Positions 12,289 to 24,000 of a DNA stretch of 64,000 nt are shown piece by piece; position 1 is the first letter of the stretch, and each line of letters opens with the position of its first letter. Made by a program: the position numbers and the translations under genes. Where the stretch lies: NCBI GenBank assembly GCA_002118135.1, contig BDIU01000203.1, positions 109,052 to 173,051 on the forward strand. Direction: 5' to 3'. The notes below the pieces were generated by a model, which saw only the letters and a list, made by a program, of their open reading frames with translations, made no database searches and was not told the origin of the DNA. The stretch comes from Trebouxia sp. TZW2008. Taxonomy: Eukaryota; Chlorophyta; Trebouxiophyceae; Trebouxiales; Trebouxiaceae.

Positions 12289-13210
12289 TTCTAGGCTTGC
12301 TCCCATCCTCTTTGCTTGCGCAGTGGGCGACGGACTCGATGGTCCTATAATCAAGGTCTGAAAGGTTATTGCCCAGGTTTCCATGGCGAACCGTAGAGGT
12401 ACGATCCCGTTCATAGAGCTCTTTCTCCTTTAAGATAAAAGTGGGATGCAAGTGATCAGGTCTTGAGCGAATCTGAGCTGTATTCTGGACGCTGTGAACT
12501 CTTGGTTGATAGGACGGTCCTTGTTGCCACCTATTTCTGCTGAGGTGAGATGATGAAAGAGCTCTGCTATGCTTTGTAGGGAGTCTAGCTGGCCGTCCCA
12601 CCAATCGCTCATCTGCCTGAAGGGGGAACCCAATGGCGGCTTAGATGCTCCGAAGGTGGTTGTGTAGTGCCAGGATTGCCGTCTACTTCATACTCTATCA
12701 GCCGCAGATATTTTTTGATCATTGCACGCTGATCTGAATCTTTCTTCATGCGATACAGGTTTCTGTGTATCACGCTGAAGGAATCTATGGTGGTGTCTGT
12801 ATGAATGACTGCGCTCATGACTCACTTGGACTAGGCGGCGGTGTAGAGGCGGGTAGCTCTGCAGATGTTGCGTGACTAGCTGCCCGGGGTGCTAGGATGT
12901 GAGTCTAAGGATGACGTTGAGGTGAAGGTGCGCTTGGCGGGCCTCTTCGAAGGTGATTTTGGTGTCAGTAGTGGTTGCTATGTCTGCTAGGTTGGCGACT
13001 ATTATCTCTAGCTCTTTGTTGCAGAATCTGTAGGAGGGGAGGAACTCTCTGGCCATGGCTGGCTCGGGCATGCTAGAATAGAGAACTCTATTGTGTGCAA
13101 CAAGCTCCTTAGCAGCGCTTTCTCTCTAGGGCCGAACGTAGTATTCGACGTCGCTTTTAGAATACCCTCTAGGGTTGCCTTGATCTCTATAGGGTTCATT
13201 GGTTCACTAG
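12150..13210 (-). pseudogene. Chain of short, frame-broken ORFs in the element
   Basis: Read on the minus strand there are short overlapping ORFs: one starting MNPIEIKATL (13199-13008), one MPEPAMAREF (about 13075-12900) in another frame, one MSAVIHTDTT (12818-12609), and two overlapping frames at 12633-12155. Hydrophilic, protein-like stretches pass from one frame to the next (for example from the 12818 ORF to the 12633 ORF), as expected of one or two genes broken by small indels. No domain was recognised. Confidence 0.45.
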
Positions 13211-13268
13211 TTTGGTACCGGTGATCAGATCAGTAAGCTGGCTCTCCAAATTGATCAACTCTTCCTCG

Positions 13269-13445
13269 TCAAACTTCTTCTTGGTTTCCTTGATTTCCTT
13301 TAATTACCTTATCATCAGTTCCAGATGCTTTTTCAGGTTCTCGTAAGCTATACTCATTATACAACACAGAGAAAACACAAATTAAAATAGTTGCTAACGA
13401 GAACATGATGGTGAGGACTGCGATAATGAGTTGCACATCAGCCAT
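13269..13445 (-). CDS. Small single-pass membrane protein in the right terminal repeat (58 aa)
   Basis: ATG at 13445 and TGA at 13269. Residues 4-27 are a strongly hydrophobic segment (QLIIAVLTIMFSLATILICV), followed by a charged tail with EYSLREPEK. The mirrored copy in the left arm keeps the hydrophobic frame but has ATT for the start codon. The frame downstream overlaps the next short ORF, with an ATGA-type junction near 13199. Function unknown; the hydrophobic segment may have kept its frame by constraint or simply because the arms are recent copies. Confidence 0.45.
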   Translation of the reverse strand: MADVQLIIAVLTIMFSLATILICVFSVLYNEYSLREPEKASGTDDKVIKGNQGNQEEV

Positions 13446-14214
13446 CCTTACTTTACAAAGTAGCTAATTAGCTACAAAAAAATAAGACAAAATTTAAAAG
13501 AAATCAGAACTCCACATGTCTGCGTGCAGAAAAGATCAAGGTTATGTCATCTTGCTAGAATCCTATCAGAATCCTAGGGATTTCAGCAGGTTTTCTGGCC
13601 CAACTTCTGCAGAAACTGCGTGCAGCCTCTGTAGGATCAACGCCACAACACTGTAGCGTCAACGCCTGAAGTTTGCGCGCTCTGCATACAACCTCTGTAG
13701 CCACAGCGTGCAGCTGTCACGAGCTCTGCGTGCAAACACTCGAAAGTTGAATTCGACTGACAGTGTATTACGTCAGAGTAACAGGGTTGTGTACAAGGCG
13801 CAGCCGCTTGCGGCGCTAAAACAGGGCCTGTGTGTGTGTGTGTGTGCGTCCCCGATTCTACAGGATTTTATTGAGCTCCCCAGCTCAGCAGCTCATCACG
13901 AACTCCCTGCTGAAACGCAGAACTCTGAGTTATTCAAGATTCTCTTAGTTTTTCTTGGGGAGCTGGGGAGCCGGGCGTCACTTCTACTACACCAACTATA
14001 ATCTGATTAAAATTAAGTAAATAAGCAATGGGAAGCAGTGTGCGCAGGGTTTTGACCTGGATAGATCCCCCCTTGCTTTAAAATAGTTAAAATCTAGCCT
14101 GGGGAGCTGCAGGCTTTTAGTCATGCTCTCACTGCAAACCCCATGACAAAACCATGACATGACCCTGCAAAACCTTAGTAATAGCAAATGGTCAGTGGTT
14201 AGTGTTGTGAATAT
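13301..14214 (-). repeat. Right terminal inverted repeat
   Basis: Reverse copy of 10061-10950. It includes a (GT)n run near 13829-13846 matching the (AC)n run of the left arm, and the outer block also present at 11872-12288. Its inner end lies at TAATTACCTTATC (13301), matching AAGGCAATTA at 10941-10950 in reverse. Confidence 0.85.
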
Positions 14215-15060
14215 TAAATATTCCACAGGGTTTAGGCATGGCCAAGTGTGACACTACTAGTATGCCAACAAAACTTCATGCATGACACCTTTAGGTTGAG
14301 ATGTGTGGTGCCTTAATGTTTTGACCTGATCCGGTTGCTGTTTGTGCTTCGTCACTGGGTGAGCTGAGCTTGTTTGCAATTTTAGTGGCCTTTTTCCAGT
14401 TTGAGTGTTGTTCCATGTTAACACCAATGCTGTGTGTTGCTAGTTCTCACAATTGGTTTTTGTATAGCTCACAGTGAGCATTTGTAATCATGCGTAAGTC
14501 TTGCTGCATGGAACGCTGACGCGTTGCGCAGTCGTAATCTGTCCAGTCACCATCACTGATTACGATGAACGGAGACAAATAAAGCGAATATGGCAAGCAC
14601 CGGCAGCAAGCAACAATGGCCCTGCAGAAATGTATAGAGGTCAATGCTTCAAGCTGGCAGCAGCAGTTGCTTTGGTAGTCATTGAATGACTGTTTTGCCC
14701 ATAACCTTTTAACAAGTTTGCATGCCCAAGACACAAAAATTTGTTTGCAATTTGGACTGTTACACGTGCATTGGTTCCGGAGCTCTTGACATCAGGTATG
14801 TCATAGTTTCATCATCCCGGCAGATGGCACTCTATCTGACGACGCGATTAGGAGTGATGCTGTTCTGGCAATCTTAGCGAGCCAGCTATGTTGTCGAGGG
14901 ATGCCGCGATCTCTAGCTGCAACATTCGGTCGCATCGCGCTTCGTTCACGTGATCAACTTGGTCGACTGGCAAGGCTTAAGGCTGCGCCAGCCTCACGCG
15001 GGAGAGGTGCATCTCAGACACTCTGCTATTGGCGCAAGAGTGTGACTCTCGCACGAAACG
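14215..15060. other. Intergenic region upstream of the transporter gene
   Basis: No convincing gene. Short open frames on both strands (14447-14734) lack exon-like codon use or splice sites. The last 150 bp, rich in CpG (CGATTAGG, CGCATCGCGC), probably hold the transporter promoter. No TATA box is evident. Confidence 0.5.
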
Positions 15061-18000
15061 ATGGCGGATTTCGGTAAGCTAAGTCGTCAGCACGTCCACA
15101 TGCTATAGCGCCGACATGTGGCGCCTCATACGAGTGTGCGTTCCGCAGTGTCTGAGCACATGGGTCAAGGGAAAGCAATGCCCCACCAGGGAGTTGTGCA
15201 AAACACTGCACGCAATGCAGACAAATCAGCTGCAGACCAATCTGATTTGGAAGCAGCAACAGCAAGTCAGCACTCGAAGCAGAAAGCTGACTTAAAATCA
15301 GGCACAGACTTCAGAAACGTGGATGTCAAGAAGTTGACAAGGGCTCAAAGGGGCGAGCTTGTTGATCAAGTGCTGAACGTAAGGCTCTGTCCGTCACTTC
15401 TCAAAACCCAGCAAGTTCCTTGCCATGTTGGTCATTTTCACTTTGTCCATGTGCCTTAATCAGCAATTTTTTCAGCTCGGCATTGCCAGCTTGGCGTGCT
15501 GTTCAAGCATCGCCTTGGCAAGACAGACAAAAATATATTTGGCACTTCTGCATATGGCGTATTGCTTGGATTTTTGTGTACACGCATCTGGGCCTGCTTG
15601 TTGTCTGATCACCAGGCGCATGTTGCACTTTGCATACTCTGTGAATACCTCACATTCGTGCATCGTCATTTTGTGAACAGCACCTGACACAGAAAGCAAT
15701 GCATTGCTGTGGTTGCTGCAGAGCAGGGATGCCGACACAGAGCCCTTCCTCACTGCAATGAAGAATCGCATGGACAGGTATTACAGCCTTAGATGCTTGC
15801 AGCAATGGCCTCATGAATGTGCGCACTTGCAATGTTTTCTGCTGTGGTCAAATTTATGCATTGCCTGTATGCATTCAGCTTGACTCAGTATGTACGTCGC
15901 AGCTTGAGTCAGCTAGCCTGAATGTCATGTGACAGCATGCAATCAGGTTAACAAAAATCAGCCATCGTGTTGCCAGTTGCAGCATTCACGCAACATTCCT
16001 GTAAGTTGGACAATGTGTCTCTAGGTAGTCTGAGGTCAAAGCATGCAGAGTGTAGCTTGTTCATGAATCAAACCCAGCTGGTGCTCCAGACAGCGCATTT
16101 GCATGCATGCAAGCTCATGCGTGTAAGATCATGCATGCAAGCTCATACGTGGAAGCTCATGCAGGCTTATTCATGCACAAAGTTGATGCATGCAAGCTTA
16201 TGCATGCAAAAGTTCGTCATGTTCATTGTCCTGCTGCAGAGTTGGCATTGAGCTGGCGAGTGTACAAGTACGGATGGAGAATCTGAAGGTGGAGGCAGAC
16301 ATTGCAGTGGGCGCAAGAGGCAACCCAACTGTCACAAACACAGTGCTCAACATGGCAGAGGTACAACACAGGTCTCCTCAAAGCATGCATGACATGAAGC
16401 GCACACAGCATATATTGAGCAGCTATCACCTGGAGGATCAGTACCACTTTGCGTGAAATGCACTTTGTACCTGATTGACTTGGTTCACACCGTTGCTATC
16501 ACATCTCAATAAAACCTATAGGGTAGAGCCTTTTGCTAACCTCTTTTGGTCACACTTTTCAATCACACTTTTTGGTTTCACAATTTGGTGACACCTGTCG
16601 GGTGGTGCAGGCCTTTCTGTGCGAGACTTACCTGATGAAGAGCACCACACGATTCTTCACCTTTAGCTGCAGTTGGCCTAAAGGTTTTGGCCCGTATGAT
16701 TCAAGCACAAACAATGCCTGAGTACTTATTTGCACACCTGGCTTTCAAGAACTTTCTGCGTTGCAGGGTTTTCTGCGCAAGACTCGCCTGATGAAGAGCG
16801 CCACACAGCGCTTCACCATCCTGGACAACATGAGCAGCATCCTGTACCCAGGCAGGCTCACACTGCTGCTGGGCCCTCCAGGAGCCGGAAAGACCACTCT
16901 GCTGAACGCCCTATCTGGCCGCCTGCACAACAGCAGCCATGTCGATGTAAGCACATCTTTGCCAGACTAGGTTGTCCATACATCAACACGCAGGGAGAAA
17001 GCATGACACTGCTGCTGGCCCATCAGGAGCTGGAAAGACCACTCTTCTGAATGCCCTCTCTGGCCGCCTGCACAATAGCAGCCATGTTGACTAGAGGCTG
17101 CAGCCATCATAGCATGCATCATGCTTTGTTGTTTTGCACTGCATTGTCTTGAAAAGAGCAGTCGACACTGGTGCTGTGCCCCCCAGGGGTTGAAAAGACC
17201 AATCTGCTGGATGCCCTATCTGGCCGCCTGCACAACAGCAGCCACGTTGATGTAAGCACATGTTGCCAGACTGGAGCGTGCATTGTTTGAGGAGTTGGCA
17301 CATAAATATGCAGAAAGGCAGCATGACATTGCTCTTAGCATTGGGCCCCCAGAAACTGGAGCCACCACCCTGCTGAACGCCCTCTCTGGCCGCCTGCACA
17401 ACAGCAGCCATGTTGATGTAAGGTTGCAGCCATTTCTGCCAAGTCAGGCTAGTATTCATTTGCTGGACTTCTGGCTGCTGTTGATAGCTCAGTACTGTGT
17501 CTTTGAGCTTAGCTGCTTTGACTTTTACCACTAGGGCGCTGCTGAACGCGCTCTCTGGCAGCTCATACAACAGCAGCGTTGTTAACATCAGGCTGCAGCC
17601 CTGATCCGTCATAGAAATCAGTGTAGTATGCAAACACTGAACCTGGCTTCTGCTGGTTGCTTTGTTTGCACTGCACTGTGTATCGCACTCTGTTCGAATA
17701 CACTATGCCTTATTTTGTCGCCTGCACAACAGCAGCACAACAGTCTTCAGCTATCACATTTTGGCTGAGCTGAGAGGTCTGTTGCGACAGTGTATCAGTG
17801 TTTGTCTTTTTACAGATCACCGGCAACATCACCTACAACGGCAAGGGCTTTGACCAGTTCCGTGCAGCGCACACAGCAGCTTATGTGGACCAGAATGACC
17901 TACATCAGCCAGAGTTGAGCGTACGGGAGACCTTTGACTTTGCCGCCAGATGTCAGGGCGTGGGGCACAAGGCAGATGAGCTAACAGCCCTACTGCAGCG

Positions 18001-21000
18001 CGAAGAAGAGCAGGGCATAAAGCCGGATCCTGCCTTGGATGCTTTCATGAGGGCTGAAGTGCGCGCTGGCAAGCGAGAGAGCATTGTGACTGATCTTGTC
18101 ATTAAGATGCTAGGCTTGGATGTAAGCACTGAGCAACATTCACGATTCACTTTTTGGCCATGTACAGGATGCAATCTGCAAACATAGCTAAGTCAGAGAC
18201 TCTCTGTCAAACTTGTCTGAAAAGTGTGACACAATGCTGACGGCTAGGATGGTTGTCAATTTGCACTGCCTGATGCATTGTGCATACAGGTTGTCACATG
18301 TCAGTTACAGATCAGCCCCGCTGTAACTGACATGTGACACTCACATGTCATGCACCAATGCCACATGCCTGCGTGAGTAGGAGCGTCTGGAATGAATGCT
18401 GCTGTTGTAATCATTGGTACTACACTGGCTGCTGTGTGAGCTCGATTGTGGTCTTCCCTGCATGTTCATCAGGCATGGCAAGTGTATCCTGTCATGAATC
18501 ATCAAATGCCAAGCTTACACACAGCAGTGACATAAGTGCTTAGTCATCTTTGTCCGTGCTGATGTGTCTGGCACACTTGATGGCTGCAACAATAGCAATC
18601 ATCACCCTCACTATGCCTTTGCCTCGATGAGTCAATCATGGCCTCAAAGGGTGAAGTCATCTGATCGTGCAGGTGTGCTCAGAGACGCTGATTGGGAATG
18701 AGATGATCAGGGGGGTCAGTGGGGGGCAGCGGAAAAGGGTCACAACAGGCAAATGACATAGCACTTTGCTTTTGGCAATGTCGACACTCATACAAAGTTC
18801 CATAGACAACCAGTGTGAGCATGAGCTGCACTGGCTACATCACGGTGCATTGATGCCAGCTACCTCATGCTGCACTGCTCTGGTCTGCATTGCTCATGTT
18901 TGCCATTCTGCCCGCACACAAGGGTTCAAGCAAGCCCAGCAAGCACTGTTTGGGGTCCATTTAGGCACTGTCAAGTTTGTGGATTATCACACGGCTATGC
19001 AGCACGCACATCAGCTGTTGATTTTGGCATGACTTTGAGTCGTGCTCAACACGAGCTGGAGCTGCACTCCATGTGGACATGCAGGGGCGCCGTTTACTGA
19101 ATGCACTTGATCTCAACATGCACCTGAGTTAATAGTTGGCCTAGCCAAATAAGGTTCTGAGATGAGATCAGCATAGGCCTGACTTTAGCACATTGCATAC
19201 CTAGTCGCCTTGACGCGACTCGACGGCAACGTGAGCATGCAGGCGAGCTGATGGTGGGTCCAGCCAAGACAATGTTTCTGGATGAGATCAGCACAGGGCT
19301 AGATAGCAGCACGACATTCCAGATCATCAAGGGGCTGCGCCACTTTGCCCGCATCCGCCAAGCCACCCTGCTCATTGCCCTGCTGCAACCCACGCCGGAA
19401 ACCTATCACCTTTTTGATGACGTCATACTCCTGTCTGAAGGTGTGTAACTTCTTGTTATCGTTACTGCATGGTGCAGCACATGCCAGCAAACTGTCGCCT
19501 CTTTGGCAAATATAGTGGAGATGCCGCCCTGGTTTGGAGGGGTCATGAGCTGAAAGGCAGTGTTGAGTATTCTGCCCTACTCATTGCTCGATGCAGCCAA
19601 CGTTGGAAACTTACCACTCTTTTTATGATGTCATGCTTTTGTCAGAGGGTGAGACACAATCTTGCACACTGCTAAGCTGCCTTCAACCTGCACTGTGGTC
19701 TGTATGCTGCGTCAGTTAGAGATGCCCCATGTACACAGTTTCGCCAAATGTTTTGACAGGAAACTTGGTTTTCCATGGTCCAAGGGAAGATGTGGTCCCA
19801 TACTTCCAGAGCCTAGGGTTCTACGTCCCAGAAAGGAAGGCTGTGTCTGATTTCTTGCAAGAAGTCACGTCCAAGAAAGACCAACAGGTGAGCTCTGAAG
19901 TCTACATTTGCAACGCACGCTTTTTACACAATCACCTGTCTCTGCCTGAGATGTCGGCTGAATATACATTTTGTGCTGTGTGTGGTGTGTGTTACAGGTC
20001 TTACACAATTAATGATGGTGCAATTGATGTGCTGTCCTTGTGCCTGATCTCTGCAGCTCACGCCTCTTCTCCAAGACTCAAAATACTCATCTCAAATCAT
20101 GCATGATCTTGCCTGAGTGAAAAGAGCCATCTGCAGTGACTCGACCTAGAGACATCATGCAACAGCATGCAGCTGTCTCCCTGCCTTCCGTAAGACCAGC
20201 GCTGTGGCAAGGATGTCAACAAAGTTTCTAGAGTGATGCTCTTTATCTATGAAACTTTGGCCTTGCAGCAAGATGTAAAAGACCTTATAAGGGCACATGC
20301 ATTTTGCTGAAAGACTCAATTTTCACAGGTAAGGAACATCACTGTAGACAGTTTATTGAAACCTCTGCCACAACGAGCAAGCCTTTCAAAACCTGACAAA
20401 CTGCTGCAAAAGAGCTAGCAAGGCAGATGCATGTGGAGCTGCAAACCTTGCAGAAAATGCAGCTGACCGAATTTGGCATCGCGCAAGCACACTTTGCGGC
20501 CACAAGCATCATTGTTGCAAGGCAGCAACCTGGCAAAGCTAAGGGTACATAGACCACACACCAGTCCTCAGCAGTCGTGGATTGCTCAGGACAAAATAAG
20601 ATATCATAGACCCAACTGGAAAACCTTTTGATGTGATGCAGCAGTACTACAAAGGCAAGAGCAATCAGGAATATATGCTGGTGGCTGCCATTGCTAAAGC
20701 TTTTCAGCAGACCCACATTGCCCAAGAATTGTGCCCAAAACTTGTGCCGTGATGTTTTGCCTTCAAGATATTGGCGCTGTACGGCCAGGATACAGGGGCA
20801 AGGGTACTTGGGAGTAAACGCCAGTGGCAGTGAGCTAGACCCTTCTAGCAGACCCATGTTGCCCATTATGTTGTATGACATTGGCTGATGCAAAGACAGC
20901 TGTTGGTGTGTTGCAACCTTAGTGGAAATACACGAGCAGTTGGGAAAACATACCAGTGGCTGCCTTTGCAAGGGCGTTGTGGCAGACCCATGTTGCTCAT

Positions 21001-24000
21001 TGCATCGTATCACGTTGGTTTGTTCATAGAGAGCTATTAATGTGATGCAGCAATACTACAAAGGCAAGGCCAGTTGGGAATATATGCCAGTGGCTGCCTT
21101 TGCCAGAGCCTTCCAGCAGACCCAAATTGCCCAGAGGATGCGGGGCGCTTTGGCACAGCCCTACCAGGCTCCCAATGCAAAGTGTGATGAGGCCCTCATA
21201 CAGCACAAATATGCACTGAATGGTCAGTCTCTGATGCTGTCATTTTCATGATGTAGTCAAGCATGCAGTGTTATACACATCTGAACAATGTTTAGTAAGG
21301 AAAAACCGAGAAATACAAAACCATGAAAACCTTGTTTGTTCCTGGTCAAAATAAGATTCCATCAAAGTTTTGTGAAGATATAGAGTTTTTACTTACCTAG
21401 ACTTACCAAAGGCTTGTCGCTTCAATGCTAGTCATAGCAAAACACAGGAATTATCAACACTCAAGTGCGTCTCAACAAATCTTTTGAACAATCATCAATC
21501 ATGCGCTGCTCAGGCCTGGCTATGCAGCAAGACTCGCGTGCCTTCATCAACAGAAAGTTTTTCACAACCTTCTTGTCATGGCGCAGAAGCCCTGACTGAG
21601 TGCATTCCTTTCCATGCTCTGTCAATGTCTTGCAATACAAGCTGGTGAGATCTCTTTGAGTTTAGCAGAATTCAGCTGGAAGCGCTTGAGGTCCATGAGT
21701 TCACACTGGCCAAGCGCGCCATGGTTCTGTACAAGGTCAAGTCCTGCCAGATCTTTGTGCTGGGCTGGATGTTCTGTGTGGACAGTTTGCTTGATGCTGG
21801 CGAGCAATCATTGCTAGACAGTGTGATTTACTCTGCAGGTTTTCAGCGGTAGGAAGCGCTTATGACCCATGAGTTCACACTCATCAAGCGCACCATGATT
21901 TTGTACAAGGCCAACTTCTTTGGGGCTGGGTTATCTCGTTGGACACTTTGCTTGATCGCTGTCATTCCTTCACAGTACGATCCTCCTTGGCTTTGCAGGA
22001 TTTCAGCGGTGGAAAGCGCTGATGACGCGGGAGTTCACGCTGATCAAGCGCACCATGATTCTGTACAAGGCCAAGTCCTTTCAAATCTTTGTGCTGGGCC
22101 TGTGCGCTGCAACACTCTTCCTACGCACACACATACACCCCATCAGCCCAAACGATGGGCAGGAGATTGCTGGATTCACCTTCTTTGGGTTGCTGGTCAT
22201 CATGGTCAATGGCATTGCTGAGATGGCTATGGCGGTAAGATGCAATCATTGTTACTGATTGCGCCTTGGGTATGATCATGCATTGTCTTGATGTCGACGT
22301 CACATTCTCTGCATGCCTTTTGGTTGGGTTGCAAGATGATAGTAATTGGTTGCATCCATTGTGCCAACATTGAAGCATGTTGGCATCAACACCAGTCTTA
22401 GGATCCAAACACCAGTGCAAATCATCATCGTCATTTCCCTCACTTTGCTTCACAGTTAGGAGCAAGTTTACAAGGTGCCTGTTGCACTGGGAGGGTGCAC
22501 AGACTACAGTTTTCCCACCTTACTTTGCGTATTGTCATCTTTATCTATGGACTTTGCTGTCACCAATACAGCAGCGCTGGCATGCTTGTGCTTGCCTTTT
22601 CAAAATGTCATCTTTCCTTCCTCATCATCCTTCTTCGAGATGACATGCGTCATCCTGTTGTTTGATGGCAAGAAAGCATGATTCTGTGACTCATCTCTAC
22701 ATGTGCATGAGCAATCTCATTGATGTTGGGATTGTGTTGGTTGCATTATCGTGATACCTGCTGACATCTGCTTTTGCCGGCTGCAGGTTGAAAGGCTGCC
22801 AGTCTTCTGGAAGCAGCGGCAGATGATGTTCTTTGACGCTTTCTCTTTTGCTTTCCCTGCGGCGCTGCAGCGCATCCCTTACTCCTTGTTTGTGTCCCTT
22901 ATCTGGACAGTGGTCACATATTTTCCAGTTGGCTTGGCTGGTCAGGCTAGCAGGTATGGGCAAGTGAATTGCTGGGCGGGGCTGGGCTGTGCTGTGCTGT
23001 GCTGTGCTGTGCTGTGCTGTGCTGTGCTGTGCTGTGCTGTGCTGTGCTGTGCTGTAATGTGATGTTATATCCTTCATCTGTCTTTGCAACGCATTTGGCT
23101 GACAGAGCCTTACTATTTCAGTTGATGATTTGCATTGTGCTGTGCTTTCTAGAGCTTGGCAGCTGTTAAAAGCTCTGCTTTTGCAGTTCAGCTCATTTGC
23201 CAGACATGTCATCCTGATTTTCAGCTTATGTCTAAGTTATGAATCCATGTAGGCCACCTATGTCTTTCATGGTGCTGATGATCTCGTGTTTTCCATCTTT
23301 CCATAACCTTGTCAGTAGCTTGGAAGGGTACAGGAGGCACGAGCTGTGACGCTGCGTATTGATCTACTAAGGGCAATACATCTGCTGGCTTTGCAGGTTC
23401 TTCATGTACTGGGCAATCATCTTTGTCACTCATCAAGTTGGGGTGTCTCTATTCCGATGCACTGCAGTTGTGACGCGCAACATCGTTCTGGCCAATGGTG
23501 TGGGCATGCTCATGCTGCTATGCACAATCCTGCTGGACGGCTTTGTCATCATCAAGCAATACATCCACCCTTGGGTTGTCTGGTATGGTTACAAATTCCA
23601 CTCACTCATGTTTCACCAACGTGCCAATGCAAGTACATGTCACTCACTCATGTTTCACCAACGTGCCAATGCAAGTACACGCACATCTTTCTGCTCTTCA
23701 ACACAGTTCCTCACAATCTGCAGAGGGGATGTCTATGCTGTAAGTGGTGTGCATTTGTCCTTGTTTTCATTGAGAGGTCATTTTCTTCTGTAAAAATCAG
23801 ATCTGTGGGATCGATGTTTGTCAACAAAATAGCTCGCGGTCGTTCGATTTTGTTTAGGACTTGGACATCCAATGTGAAATTGCGTTGCAGCACTTAAGAC
23901 TTTGACTGCATTTACAGAACGTAGCTTGCTATGCAGGATCTATTGGATGAACCCGCTGCAGTACGCTCAAAAAGCTATGGTGGTGAATGAATTCACAGCA

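Larger units (their letters stand above)
10061..14214. mobile_element. DNA element with ~0.9-kb terminal inverted repeats
   Basis: The ends at 10061-10950 and 13301-14214 are long inverted copies of each other, very similar by eye over almost their whole length. They enclose 2.35 kb of AT-richer DNA that looks unlike the neighbouring genes and contains no intron-rich host gene. The left end abuts a (TA)n tract and the right end abuts AATATTAAATATT, so a target duplication of TA or similar is possible but unclear. No transposase, integrase or polymerase could be recognised, so this is probably a non-autonomous or degraded element. Long inverted repeats, a membrane-protein ORF and several short ORFs would also suit a remnant of a Polinton-like element, but there is no marker gene to prove it. 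Confidence 0.75.

Noticed and set aside
14447..14734. Possible minus-strand gene in the region before the transporter
   Set aside because: No homology, splice signals or convincing coding composition; overlapping frames on both strands are equally open.
22981..23056. Open frames with STAQ or AVLCC repeats on both strands here and at 26383-26617
   Set aside because: They are translations of a GCTGT microsatellite, open in several frames because the 5-bp unit lacks stops.
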